Source: Eretmocerus hayati
Lineage: Eukaryota; Arthropoda; Insecta; Hymenoptera; Aphelinidae
DNA length: 64,000 nt
Direction: 5' to 3'
NCBI GenBank assembly: GCA_029851415.1
Contig: CM056742.1
Location: 14,301,736-14,365,735, forward strand
Part shown: in pieces, positions 1 to 11,749 of the stretch
Position numbering within the stretch: position 1 is the stretch's first letter
How the letters are laid out: each line of letters starts with the position of its first letter
The notes under the pieces: model-generated
Database searches by the model: none
What the model saw: the letters and a program-made list of their open reading frames with translations, nothing else
What the model was told of the DNA's origin: nothing
Made by a program: the position numbers and the translations under genes

Positions 1-1080
1 CAGAGTGTAAGAATCACTAAACAGTGGATTTCTCAATTGGCTATTATCTTTATTCTCTGAAAGAAATTTTCCTGGCTTTTCCAATGAAATTAGTTTCTAG
101 AGTCCAAATTCCTGCGTTTTTGCTCGCACAGACCACCCATGACCCTGAAATCAACTTTTTAATAGCAATTTTGATAGGTCTCTTTAAGACTTTTTAAATG
201 ACGTGAACCGCATGTCTGTATCTGTGAGCAAACTCGACTCATTTGCATTTTAGTGGAAAAAAGCTGCTAGAATTTAAAAAAAATGTATTTTACTTCATTT
301 TCGATCATCCTCGCTTTCTGATCCGAAGATTTTCTAGTTTTGGACCCAATGACAAGTTTTCCTGATCTCTCACGGCCATAGCTATCAATCTCGGGGTTGA
401 AAATGCCGTCCAAATAAGATTTTTAATGAAAAAAAAAACCGTATTTTTTGCAAAAAGTCGACGTAGCTATTCACATACATATTTCAAAATTTCAGACAAT
501 TTCACATCGAATACATGCATTCCGAATTTTTTCCGAGGGCTATTCCAGAATTATAAAATAAAAGAAACATTCCAGGCGTTAGTGGGTTAAGGGGATGTCG
601 AAGTCCTTTTCTCATTGCATACTTACCGATATTGTCGACTTTTGAATTCATCGGCTGAATTTTTGAGTAGGCACAGATAATAAAACTATAGCTGATCCCA
701 AATCTGTCTACGAATCCGCGATGGCTTTACTATCTGAGATGCCTCAGAAATTCATCAAATAAACCCGATAGCAGGGAATGCCGGTATCCGATAATATCAG
801 TTTATCGGTAATTGAACAATCATGTGCTCGTCCAATTGTATCAAGAGAATTCTAGAATATTTGATTGCATGCAATTTTTCTAATTGGACCAAGTGTATCT
901 AATGGAATCTAGCTAATGAGAAATTATGGAAAGTCAAGAGGAAGCTAGTGCTTAGCACGTAGATAACTGATGGAAATTTCAGGAGCCTAGAAGTAATATC
1001 GATATTACTTCTGTACGTACATGTTTTGATTGAATTAAACAATGTCTAATCCTGTAGATGTTTATGGAACTTGATGGCAG
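1..1080. repeat. Repeat-like, gene-free left edge
   Basis: No gene is seen. The first ~400 bases share phrases with 20.4-20.6 kb (for example CCAATGAAATT followed by 'TCCAAATTCCTGCG' here and 'TCCAAACTTCTGCG' there) and in looser form with 18.5-18.7 kb. They are probably one arm of the same degenerate foldback repeat. The rest is AT-rich sequence without an open frame that looks coding. Confidence 0.35.
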
Positions 1081-1084
1081 CTCT

Positions 1085-1190
1085 CGTTATTACGCAAAAT
1101 ATTTATCTATTTATTTATTTATTTATTCATTCACGGGTACAAGACCCTTTCACAAAATAATGATTGATAAAAGAAATATGATACAAAAGT
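1085..1190 (-). repeat. TTTA microsatellite with LINE-like 3' tail
   Basis: A run of ATTT repeats is followed by ATTCACGGGTACAAGACCC. Read on the minus strand this is GTCTTGTACCCGTGAATGAA followed by (TAAA)n. Insect non-LTR retrotransposons often end in this way, in a short unique tail plus a simple repeat. No reverse-transcriptase frame is nearby, so this would be a 5'-truncated remnant. It could also be an ordinary microsatellite. Confidence 0.35.
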
Positions 1191-1289
1191 TTTTTCACGA
1201 AGCCTGGTTGCCTTTAAATTGAACCATTTATTTTATAACCAATATATTTTCATCTCAGTACGGCATCAAGTAGCAAATATCTCAAACAA

Positions 1290-1660
1290 GATAAAAATAA
1301 GTCAAGTTAGCGATTGAATTCCTCTAATTGGATGAGTCATTGACTTACGAAAATCCATGCATGGTAGGAACGCATCAGCATCAATCAACTGACGAAACAG
1401 TCACACACCCTCACCATTTGACCAGCGCAATACCACTTTAATGAAATCATGTGATTAAAATAATGTCATCAAGATAAAAGTAGTCACGTTAGCGATTGAA
1501 TTCCTCTAACTGTATGAGCCATAGATTCACAAAAATCCATGCATGGTAGAAACGCATCAGCATCAATAAACTGACGAAACAGTCACACACCCTCACTATT
1601 TGACTGGCGCAGTACCACCTTAATGAAATTATGTAATTAAAATAATGTCATCAAGATTTG
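1290..1660. repeat. Two-copy tandem duplication, ~183 bp
   Basis: Two head-to-tail copies are visible. Each contains GTTAGCGATTGAATTCCTCT, then ATCCATGCATGGTAG, then GACGAAACAGTCACACACCC, and ends in AAAATAATGTCATCAAGAT. The copies differ by scattered substitutions, so the duplication is not brand new. No coding frame crosses it. Confidence 0.85.
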
Positions 1661-3767
1661 ATTTACACCGTCATTTGAATTGTTCCTTGTGATCATGCAC
1701 TTGATTCCAAAGTATATTATAGTGAATCTCAGTGCAAGAAGTTATTTTCAAAGGTGCCAAAGAGATATTGGGATATTAAAGTTAACAACGTTCAGGAAGG
1801 ATAAAAGGATAACGGTATATAGAAAAAGCGAGATGATGATCGGAAGGGTTTTTTTCTTGAACATAGCCAAAAGGCATGCCACAGAGATGAACATGGATTT
1901 GTAACGGTATATATGAAGAAGAGAAGAGAAGATACTGGACGACGGTAAATTATGCCCTGGGCTCAGCTTTAGCAAAAGAGCTCTTGTGACCGCACGTATA
2001 TAGCACCAGGAGGTTTGAGAATATGTGGCTGGCAAGAGAAAAGTGCTGGTGTAACATCGAGCCATTTCAAATACGATCTCAAAGTGCGATTGGCGTGAGT
2101 CTGTTTGATGCTAACTGCGTTCTTCTGTAGCTATATATTCTTGGGGTACGACAAGAGATGGGATAGGTAGAGGTATTCGTGGGAGAAAGATTTGGAAGAG
2201 ATTGATGATTGCAGAAAATTATTTGCTTGTTGGAGTGAGAATGAGAGGGAATTCTGAATGTAGAGATTTTTGGATAGACCCTGATGCAGAGGTTTGGTAA
2301 AAATTGTTAGGGGTTCAATGACACTGGACCACTTTTGAATTAGTCTCATTGAGTCTGACTACTCGGTAATTGCTGAACAATAATAAGTCTGACATCTTTG
2401 AATTATTTCCTCTGTCCTTGTATCCCTCGCAAATGATAGATGGTAGAGAACTCCTGAATAGGACGTACTTTTATCGTGGGTTATTGAGCGTGCTCATACT
2501 AGTAGCTTATTCTAAGTGTAGATAGTGAAATTTGAGGTGAGTTACTTATATTTTCCAGTTTTCATTGTGGGCAGCATTTTGACATCGGCCTGAGTAGAAT
2601 CTGCGCTCAAAAGCTGAGACAAGGTCTTGAACAAGGTTCATCTGAATCTATTCAGGCTCACAGGTGTGAAAAAAATTTAGTTATTCTTCAAAGAGAGCAA
2701 ATTTTGTTGTTAACTGCACTGATTGTGGTCAGTGCATCACATTAAAAATTAAGCCAATGTAATTGATATCGTTATTTCATTTCACATTTGATATTTGGTG
2801 AGGAATAAGTCGATATATCACAAAGAATTAGGCTAGTTGCGGCTGCTGCTTTATTTCGGATAAAATAGTACATACTTTCAATACAACTGCTAGCTACAGA
2901 CGAAAATCATGGTGTCACTCAACGCTCTTCGAGAGCAGTGTCTTCTTGGAGGTGTAAGATTTGCATGTATATGTGTGTGTTCAAGTGTTCTAGAAGATTC
3001 CAAAGTTCTCGCACACATATCTAGATCATATTCCGATACAAAAAATTGCCGAACTGGCTAGAGATGAAATATCAAAGTAACAGAAGGCTGGCGAATGCCA
3101 AGAGCCGCGAAGCTCGTGAATAACTCTTGAGGGTCATGATCCTTGCGTTATACGGCTCAAGACAATGGCAATCTCATCGTGGAACTCACACTTGATCAGA
3201 AACGTTCATTTCCGATATATTTGACGAATTTAATTTTAACAAGTGATTCTATACATTCAACACTTATCAATCAATGTGATTTTAAAAAGCTCTTCAAAAA
3301 GAGTGAATTGCTTCAAATTAAGATATTTACGAGTTCATGTCTAGGCATCCAATATATTCACGCTCACAAACCTCGGTGGAGTCAGTTATCGGCGGGAAAG
3401 GCAGAGGTTCAGGAAAAAAGAAAAATACCCGTGGTGTGTGATTTTAGGTATCTCCAGGATCATTCTTCTAAAGAAATATGAAAATTCTGTCGTCGAATAT
3501 TATAATATAGTCATTTTTTCAAAAAGTTCATTATACTATAGAAGATTCTTTCCTCTTATTGTTATCTCATTAATGCATTCAATACCTCAATCGAGGATCA
3601 TAAGCAATACAAAATTGAAATACACACTGTATGGTATTCTTAGTGATTACAGTCATTTACGTAAATTCAACTCATTCCAACTTTGAGTTCACAATCTTTC
3701 AAAAACTTCATGACAAACGTACATGCCCCTATGAATGATTCTGCTATCAGCATTTGACTCTGAGGGC
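1661..3767. other. No gene recognised
   Basis: This is AT-rich sequence with only short frames, some open on both strands, and no convincing splice-flanked exon. Nothing specific can be supported. Confidence 0.5.
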
Positions 3768-4655
3768 TTAAGGTAGTTGTCCTGTAAAATTAATTAACAA
3801 CAGAATGCTTCGTAACTAAGTGAGAATCTAGTTCAGGTATCGATGTGTATCTGTGCAAAATTTCAAGCCAATCGACCTTTTGTGTCAGAGCCCTAGTTCG
3901 GCCCTAGCCATCAAAAAACCGGGTGTTTTGGTCACTTTTAACATCGTGCTTACGGGAGATCGCACGTAAACGGCACTATTTTAAGTCTCACAATTGATCC
4001 CGACAACAGAAAATGATGAAATTGCAGGAAAAAGGAGGTGATACTAACGCTTGCGAGTCCTGGATCTTGACGAAACTTTGGGAATCTTCTTGTTTTGGTG
4101 AAAAATGGAGGTACCCAAGAGAGTTTTGTCCAATGGGCCTCCTATACTGAGATACAGCCATGGAGGTTAGCATTGTCAGTATATCTATAAATGAGTCACT
4201 TTAACATGGGCTTATATGGACAATGCCAATTTCCATAGCTGTATCTTGGGATAGGAGGCCCATGGGATCAAACCCCTGGAGATACCTCCATTTCTCACCA
4301 AAACAAGATGATTCCCAAAGTTTCGTCAGGATCCAGGACCCACTAGGTTCGTGTTCCCCTTGTAAGACAAACCTTCTCTCCAAGTCCGCTCAAGATTGAT
4401 CGTTCAGTTTTTCCGTGACAGCTATCGGAAAATTGAAATTGCGAAATGGGTTCCACGGAAACTCTGTTTATGTGCAAATTATCGCCTGGTTTTAACGGGT
4501 TTTGATCATAGAAGTATCTTAGCCCATTTTTGCTCACTTTTTGCTGTGCAGAACACGCTGATTTGCCCAAATCATTTATTTATTAAAATCTATTTTACCC
4601 CAAGAGTGAGGTTACGTAGCCTTTGACTCACGTAATTACAGGACAAGCACCTTAA
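3768..4655. mobile_element. TTAA-flanked foldback element 1
   Basis: The left end reads TTAAGGTAGTTGTCCTGTAA. The right end reads TTACAGGACAAGCACCTTAA, its imperfect reverse complement, so TTAA is present at both ends as expected for a TTAA-target transposon. Inside is a second inverted repeat: about 4043-4160 pairs with about 4213-4350 (CTGGATCTTGACGAAACTTT against AAAGTTTCGTCAGGATCCAG). No transposase is encoded, so the element is non-autonomous. TTAA duplication is used by piggyBac, Kolobok and Sola3 types, and the ends alone do not decide between them. Confidence 0.65.
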
Positions 4656-6012
4656 TACCAATGTAACTTCGATAAACCTCTAACCAAAGTAATCCTTCGA
4701 GGTCCTCCTAAATCACTTTGCCACAACACATGATTGACATCCTCGTCTCCTTGCCTCCATTCACTCAACGGATTCAGCTGATAAAACAGACGCGATGGAG
4801 CGAAGCTGCTAGGTTACAATGATCAGCTCTTAGTCGATTTATCGTGACGATGAATGACCGAGCTAGTTTCGTTACCATGAAACTAAAATTTTCTTCGATT
4901 AGGATAAAACATTTGAAAAGAATTTTGTCCTTCCATCATGCCCGTTTCTCTCAGTTTTGCATCTGTTTGTGATAGCAAATCGTTCTTGAATTCAGACACA
5001 AGGTCTGTGAACTGTCAATGGAGGTGCTTGAGTCTGGTAACTTCACTGAAGTGGCATCTTTAGCTAATGAATCTGTTCGAACACTCTGAATGATACCAGC
5101 ATGAGAAGGAACTCAAAAAGACTCGATTTTTCTATCTAACTCTTTTTCATGAACTCAGCATACTTTCTCCAAATATTGTAAATAATACTATTGATTCTGA
5201 CCTTGAACTTTCAACCACAGAGAGTTTGAGGAACGCTTCTAGAGTTTGAAAGAATCAAGAGTTTCACATCTTATTCACGACTTATTACCGAGTCACGGCG
5301 GGTTAGGAAGGCGAGAGAGTCAAAAATTCAGAACATTGAAAAATTTTTATGAGTTGTGATCCTAGGTACCTCCAGGATCATTTTACAAGAAGAATAGAAA
5401 TCTTCCTGTCAGTTAAATTTCGGAATATGATCGTTTCCTCGATTTTTGCATTATGATAGACGCGTAGAAAATTGTCTTTGTCGCGGTTGTTGGTCCTTTT
5501 CGTGATTTTTCCTTGATAATTCGAGAGTGATGAGTATTATGGAAAATAAATCGAGAAGTTTCCTGTTGATTCTCCAAAAATCTATAGAATAATGTGCTCA
5601 CATTTTTGGAAGAATTGAATCCACTGTGGGTAATTGAAGAAATTTCAGGAAAGAGTGCAATGGAGTCTCAAGTTCCTGCAATATTTTTCTTTCATTTGAG
5701 AATCTCACAGCAGCTGTTCCTCATTTTTGGATCAATGTAGATCCTCAACAATCTACAGAGAGCTATCCTGCATATCTTTCAATAAACCTCAACCTTTTCA
5801 ACTTACTACGGAAAAACCGCGAGAAACTCAAAAAACCGGGATAGAGACGTATGGATCTTTAACCCCCCCCCCCCCCTTTCACGATTCATCAGGTCAGACG
5901 TCATTGCACCTCCTCCTCGACCTCCTCAGTAACAATCACGATGAAATTCATGTAAACGGAATAATTTGCTTGAGTCACACTAGCTCACGTGATTATAATT
6001 TACAAAACTTTG
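4656..6012. other. No gene recognised; 3' flank of the IR gene
   Basis: No convincing exon is seen. A run of 14 C at about 5863-5876 may be the decayed end of a poly-C foldback like those at 8.3 and 39.8 kb. Being downstream on the minus strand, the part next to 6012 should contain the 3' UTR of the ionotropic receptor, but I could not identify a clear polyadenylation signal. Confidence 0.4.
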
Positions 6013-9000
6013 CTAAACAAGTACTCTCCTCGTACGTATGACCTGATGAGGTCGGGTCTTAACTGTAGGATTCGACCTTTTCAGATTGAAATAGGCAATT
6101 TCAATTATAAATACTATAACCGACACAGACCAAGCAGTACACAGTGAATAAATGATCATTACTTGATTCTCGTACATGAAACTTCCATCAGATATTCTTT
6201 CTCCATTGTTGAAATCAACTCGAACTCTACGTTTGTTCCAAAAAAGATCAAAGAAACCGGCTTCTTGCATCCGCGACAGAATATGATTCATTCTATTGAG
6301 AAGAGGAGAATCATCAGTGAATGTGAAACTCAAGCTCCTTTCCAAGAAGTTGTTTATGGATATATGAACACGGGGATTATCATAAAATGTGTTAGGCATA
6401 TGCACTTCATTAATGATACACGCAATCGGAGTACTATTGAGCATTAATCTCAGACATTCGCGGTGATCCTCAATGACACTATAACGATTACTCCAATATT
6501 TACTAGGAATCGTATCTTTGGTTGACGATGATCCACTTGGTATCAATTTGGATTCAATAAGATCAGCTAGTGAATCAACGATTGGCTTATTATCAGGGGA
6601 AGTTACCATTGCACTTAAGTAGCCCTGAAAACTAGTTGTGACAATAGCCATCGCCGATATTAGAAAAACAAAAACGAGCCTTCGAGGCGATCCCTCAGGA
6701 TGGGCTACTGTTGCAGCGCCCACGAGTACTCTGACATACTCCATCGCTAAGGAGGACCACGACGTATTCAAGGAATACTTCAAAACGATCAGAAGGAGAA
6801 CATAGAGTAAAATGATGATGACTAATGTTTGAAGATACAGATGAGATTTCAATACATCTTGGAAGGTCATTGGTTCATTATGAGTGACCATCTTGATTAT
6901 CCCAACACGATAAGGGTACGTTTGGATTTTCTAATAATCACGTGTGTAGTGTGGTAAGTTCAAAAAATCTACGGTCCCAGATGAAACATCGCAAAGGGCT
7001 CCTTTTGGTTTACCATATTCGTCGACAAAACCGGGGTTCTTGGTTCTTCTTGCGGTAAGGGTTGCGTTGATGTAGCTCAATACAAAACACAAAGGCTTGC
7101 TTCCAAACCCGGAACACCTCTCGTAACCTGTTTTGGTGTGATCATATTCATAATAATTGTCAGTCGAATGCACGTAGTTAGTTTTGAAATTATAATCTTG
7201 GACATCCTTCAGTTTATCGAAATACAACGATTTGCAGGATAATGGTTCCGTTCCTGAAAAAAATTTAGCAGCTTACACATCTCGAGTTTACAAAATTTCC
7301 ATCGTGTTGCGAACGCCTCAAATGTAATGGAAATCAAGAGGCGCGGTAGCGCCTCGCTGGCGAGTATGAGCAGACGAAAAATCGAGCGAGGCGCTGTGCC
7401 TATCTATACTTTGAATTGGGGTATTTTAACCTCACACTTTTTTTCTACTTGGATTATCAACCTCTTAACGTTGCTCATAGAGCTCTGCAATGCTTTAGCA
7501 AAGCCTTTCTGAAGCGATTCAGAGTTCTGTACAATTATTTTCTCAATCCGAGCACTGGACGCGTTTTATTCAGCACCGCAAAATTCATGCCTTCGTTTTA
7601 CATCTCAGTTCGACTTCTCCAGTCCCGCACTTCGACTCGAGAAATATCGAAACGTCTCTGCTACACATGTGTTGCGTATGTAAGATGGTCGAGGAAGAGG
7701 AAGAGAGAGAGAGAGATAGAAGCGCGTGCGCAAGATCTTCCTGTCCGGTTGACGGCAGTCTGCAATGAGGCTGTCTGCTGCGTACTAGGGTCCCTAGAAG
7801 GGGATCTCGACAAGGTCCGCCATATTCAGACAAATTCGGTAGATATAGGTTTACAAAAAGTATGAGTTTGTCTGAATATGGCGGCGATTTACCCAGGGGT
7901 GGGAGAACCGTGTCGAGACCCCCTTCTAGTGACCCTACTGCGTACCGGGCAACGCGGGCACCGACCAGCTGGTTTGTTATCGCGGATAAATGAATTTTCG
8001 AAGATACTCGAAACTAGCCGCGAGTAGAGGTGACGTAAAGATCAAAGCGCCATGCGAGAAGGACAGGGAGGAGAGATTCGTCTGCTTTGTTGTGTTTTGT
8101 GTGTTCGTCGCGGCTCCGCAATATTGCTCTTGCCTGTAGCTGCATGGCTCTCCAGATTGAACTGAACAGAATATACACGGATAGTAGTGTATTTTTATGG
8201 AAAAAATGACGGAGCCGTGTGTAAGAAATTCTCAAGTGCGGTGGGGACAAGTGCTTGGAAAATTTGTGGTTACCCTTGGATTTTTATAACCAAGGAGTGA
8301 GATCCCCTCCCCCCCCCCCTCATTCACTTTTTTTCATAAGTAAAACTAGGCGAGTATGAGGTTTAGAAGAGAACCATTTATTCCTAGTAAATAGAAACGT
8401 CAATTTCTTATATGACATGGTTTAAACTCTTGGAAGGAATGAAATCTAAAAAAACCATGTCGAGTATTTTTTGAGCCGATTTGTCACGATCAACATATCA
8501 TCACTGATAGAGACTAGAGCCACTTTCCTTCAATCAAATCTTTCTTTCAATTCATCCTCATGGTGGTGGTTTGACAATTTCTTACTAGCTAATTGTCGCT
8601 GAAATGACCCGAAGTTTAGGTGAGTAGAAGAGGTACAGGGGAATATCGAAATAGAGAAAATATAACTGAGTATGATATGAGATTTCAGTGAATCATCATA
8701 AACACCAAATTAAACTCACTTATATTTTCTCTATTTCGATATTCCCCTGTACCTCTTCTACTCACCTAAACTTCGGTCCATTTCAGCGACAATTAGCTAG
8801 TAAGAAATTGTCAAACCACCAGCATTAGGATGAATTGAAAGAAAGATTTGATTGGAGGAAAGTGGCTCTAGTCTCTATCAGTGATGATATGTTGATCGTG
8901 ACATATCGGTTCAAAAAATACTCGACATGGTTTTTTTTAGATCTCATTTCTTCCAAGAGTTTAAAACCATGTCGTATAAAATTTGAAGTTTTGGTGTACT

Positions 9001-10741
9001 GGAGATGAATGGTTCTTTTCTAAACCTCATACTCGCCTAGTTTTACTTTTGAAAAAAAGTGAATGAGGGGGGGGGGGTATCAAGGTACGTCGGGAAAACC
9101 TTCATATTCCATCAGACGATACAATTGATTGAAAACTGCAAAAATATCGCCTATTTTCAATGAGCGTACTTTGAGGAGAATCCAGCTTTTCAATGCAATT
9201 TCTCCTTCAGAACGATGAAAATATACTTCACGGCCTCAACAGATCTTGAAAATCAAATAAGAAGTCATCACGTCCTTCAAAATTGAAGATAACTACAACA
9301 CATATAAGGAGAGCACCAGGTCTGCGGACTACGGACCTCGAAAAAACATTGGCAATCTCTTCTTTTGGATGGAAACGTTTTACAACTTGAGACGTGATGA
9401 ATCGAGATCGAACATCAAACAAAGTGAATCTTCAAAATTCTTCGTGCCAAACCTATCTATGCGACTCGAGTGCTGAATTTCGAATTTTGACGAGGTTGAC
9501 GATGCTAGTCCCCTCATACGAACAGGGTCCTATTGAATTTAGTTCGAACATAACATGTTTGCCCTTCAGAAATTTTCCCTCTCACTTCAAGGACATGGAA
9601 AAATCGCACTTTCCTCGCAAGAATGGAGATGGTAACCGCTCCCGTTTCCTAAAAAAGCATAAAAAATATTTCTATGGTAAACTCCATAAGGAGAATTCCC
9701 ATGGTCTTTTCTTTTTTCGCGGTGTCTTTATACTTATTGTTAGTTCAAAAGAATACAATCTAGCGACTAACATAAAGAATATTTCTGTAGTTTTTTCGAG
9801 AATTTTTTGATGTTGGAATAAGACTATTTTCAGAACCTAGCGAAATACGTGACCAGTACTCCGTGGACTCTCTTGATTACACCTCGGAGTACGTGTTTAT
9901 TAACAGTGAGTATAAGCCAGATGAACCAGTGCTGCTGAGTCAAGTTCAAAAACAGGATTTGGATAGGGATTTTTACCTTCGAATAATGTATCGCTATTCG
10001 TTAAGCTGTACTGAACGAGAGTGATGTTTTGATGTTCAAAGTTGAGTTTCCCTAGAGCTCTCCAAGAATTGGGAAAAATACTCCCATATGGGTTCAGGGT
10101 CAATATTCTAGGACGGTTAGCAGGCTTCGTGCACAAAAATATGGCATTCAATATCTTGAAGGTCCAAAGATGCGTCAGGACTTCGTTTGCTCTTGCACAG
10201 CTCCTATTCTCGCTTCCATCTATCAGGAGATATGGTGCGTCGTGTCTCCACCAGATGGAATTTCTGAACTCGTCCAACAATTTTGTGATATTTGTATCTG
10301 CTTGGAAAATCATCATGACACTGCGCGCTGGCTCAGTCAGGTTCCTCACGATCTCGTCATTCAATTTGAAAAAATTCTTATGACGGAGATGTTTTCTCAT
10401 CGGAGAGTCTTTGTCTGTCGTAAAGATGTTTATCGGGATTGTCGAGTTCAACATACTGAATACTGATTGGTTCAAAGACTTGTTGCTGAGGACAACAGTC
10501 CCACTTTTAATGAAACAATGATCAGCTATGTGTTTCTGTCGTAAGAGGGATTGGAATCGAATTGTAATGATAGGCAAAATATTGAGATTTAGAATAGACT
10601 ATCAAAACCTACAGCCAAAAAGAGAAGTCGATCATTCTTTCTGGAATCCGACAGAAGATTTTCATTCTCCACCAATGGGTTTCCTATGGCCACTGAAAAG
10701 GAGATGGCTTGAATTTTCAAGAAAATATCCAAGAGAGCCAT
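6013..10741 (-). CDS. Ionotropic receptor (IR), three exons, one in-frame TAG
   Basis: Divergent IR of the variant glutamate-receptor family used by insect chemosensory neurons as ligand-gated cation channels. Model: exon 1 10741-10609 (ATG; hydrophobic leader MALLDIFLKIQAISFSVAIG), 83-base intron, exon 2 10525-9977 (extracellular part), donor GAAG|GTAAAA, 2.7-kb intron, exon 3 7253-6013 (acceptor TTTTCAG). Phases 1/2 and 1/2 fit at both junctions and give 640 codons, normal for an IR. Exon 3 has the channel: M1 about residues 366-387, the pore/M3 region with the segment SFQGYLSAMVTSP ending about residue 445, then S2, and the last membrane helix about 592-616. Codon 335 is TAG, 14 codons before the M1 exon segment; all other codons are open. 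The exon 1/2 junction is the least certain; GCT|GTAGGT joined to CAG|AAA also keeps frame. It could be a functional gene with readthrough, or a young pseudogene. Upstream (10.75-11.05 kb) carries weaker IR-like phrases that may be other exons or relics. Confidence 0.85.
6931..6933 (-). other. In-frame TAG inside the IR coding sequence
   Basis: On the minus strand the frame reads CGT GAT TAT TAG AAA ATC CAA. The frame is open for 107 codons before it in this exon and for 305 codons after it to the natural TAG at 6013. The flanking residues (PHYTRDY before, KIQTYPYRVG after) read as one continuous ligand-binding segment. No intron can remove the stop: the nearest GT and AG lie about ten bases apart. 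One substitution from GAG, AAG, CAG or TAC/TAT would create it. Confidence 0.9.
7331..7450 (+). repeat. GGCGCGGTAGCGCC hairpin repeat, copy 1
   Basis: This starts AATCAAGAGGCGCGGTAGCG, a perfect GGCGC-GGTA-GCGCC hairpin, and continues CTGGCGAGTATG. It ends near TTTTAACCTCACAC. The same order of blocks occurs at 37830-37976, 30 kb away. It lies in intron 2 of the IR gene, about 80 bases upstream of the exon 3 acceptor. It is a dispersed repeat of unknown class. Confidence 0.65.
7786..7937. mobile_element. 152-bp hAT-like MITE, copy 1
   Basis: Terminal inverted repeats begin TAGGGTCCCTAGAAG on the left and end CTTCTAGTGACCCTA on the right. Both sides carry the 8-bp direct repeat CTGCGTAC (7778-7785 and 7938-7945). 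An 8-bp duplication and YAGGG-type ends are typical of the hAT superfamily. The interior is itself palindromic (CGCCATATTCAGACAAA pairs with TTTGTCTGAATATGGCG). The second copy at 37093-37244 has exactly the same length. No coding capacity, so it depends on a transposase elsewhere. It sits in IR intron 2. Confidence 0.92.
8305..9077. mobile_element. Poly-C-ended foldback element A
   Basis: About 370 bases from 8305 are repeated in reverse complement at about 8714-9077, with a short loop near 8675-8713. The left end is a run of C followed by TCATTCACTTTTTTTC, then AAAACTAGGCGAGTATGAGG. The right end mirrors this and closes with a run of G. Element B at 39816-40617 has related ends. I could not see a clear target duplication. 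It lies in IR intron 2 and helps explain that intron's size. Confidence 0.85.
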
Positions 10742-11640
10742 ACTCCTTCAAATCAATATGCTTTGTTGCTTACACAGTCACAGTAGCAAGTGAGAATCCA
10801 CAGACATCGTGACTGCATACGATCTCATTTTCATCTCCAAAAAAGTTGATGACTAGCTTTTGAAAAACTAATCGTGCCACGCGAGAGATAGATGAAGAAG
10901 AGGGATAATGTGCGATTCACATTGAGGAATCCATATCCAAGTGAAGTTTTTGAAGCTATCAACAACGCACTTTCCAAGATTACTAAAAGCTTTCATACTT
11001 TCCAGATTACTTTTTTGCTTGACAAAAACTGCTATGATGGATGTCAACTTCATTTAACCACTCACTCAAAAATCGTGGTCGATCCATCGAAGATACAAGC
11101 CATTCTGAAGATTAAATGTCGAACAACCTGATAATATTCTTTCAATGTGTTCCAATATGACATTAAAATATTTGGTTTCATATGTTGGCCCTGCTTTTAT
11201 GCACTGAAGAGTTATAAATGATCAGTGTTAACTTTGAACAATAAGACTTGGCTCCAACTTGTTTTTGAAATCCTTGGGAGTGGTGAATGAGTTGGAATAG
11301 ATGATTCAATCCTCAAATCATTCACCACAATCACACACGTCATACCAATACAGCGTTATTTTATGTGCCAGATGATATTCCAAGTGGTGATTCGATAATC
11401 CTTTGTTTCAAAGTTATGATTTCAAGAATTCACTTACCTGCATCCCTCCTCACTGCTTTCTGCACAGGGAACTTCATGCTAAGTGGCTGCACTGCATCTC
11501 AGCTGTAGAAGAGGTTCAGAAACTATCGCTCCTGAACAAAATTCACCCTTAATTTGTTCGACATACATGTTTTGAGCATCAAACAAGCTGCGTCCAATTA
11601 GATATCATCACGCTGGAAGCTACCCATCTCTTTTACGCAA
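10742..11640. other. IR upstream region; possible promoter or IR relics
   Basis: Read on the minus strand, two stretches look like weak coding sequence: one from an ATG at 11053 (leader-like MKLTSIIAVF) and one near 10865-10785 (the phrase KLVINFFGDENEIVC) followed by a good donor, GTAAGC. Neither joins the IR exon 1 in phase. They may be alternative 5' exons, relics of a neighbouring IR, or chance. No TATA box is evident near 10741. Confidence 0.3.
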
Positions 11641-11749
11641 CACCAATGCACGCGAGTTTGCATGTGTGTATTAGCGACTACCCTCATGACGTAGGGATCA
11701 CGTGATTTCAATTTGAATCGGAAGTTCTCGTGGGCGCATCTTTAACATT

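Noticed and set aside
9228..9422. Middle exon of the IR gene from a 64-codon minus-strand frame
   Set aside because: Splicing 9977 directly to 7253 already keeps phase and continuous IR sequence; this frame adds no IR-like residues.
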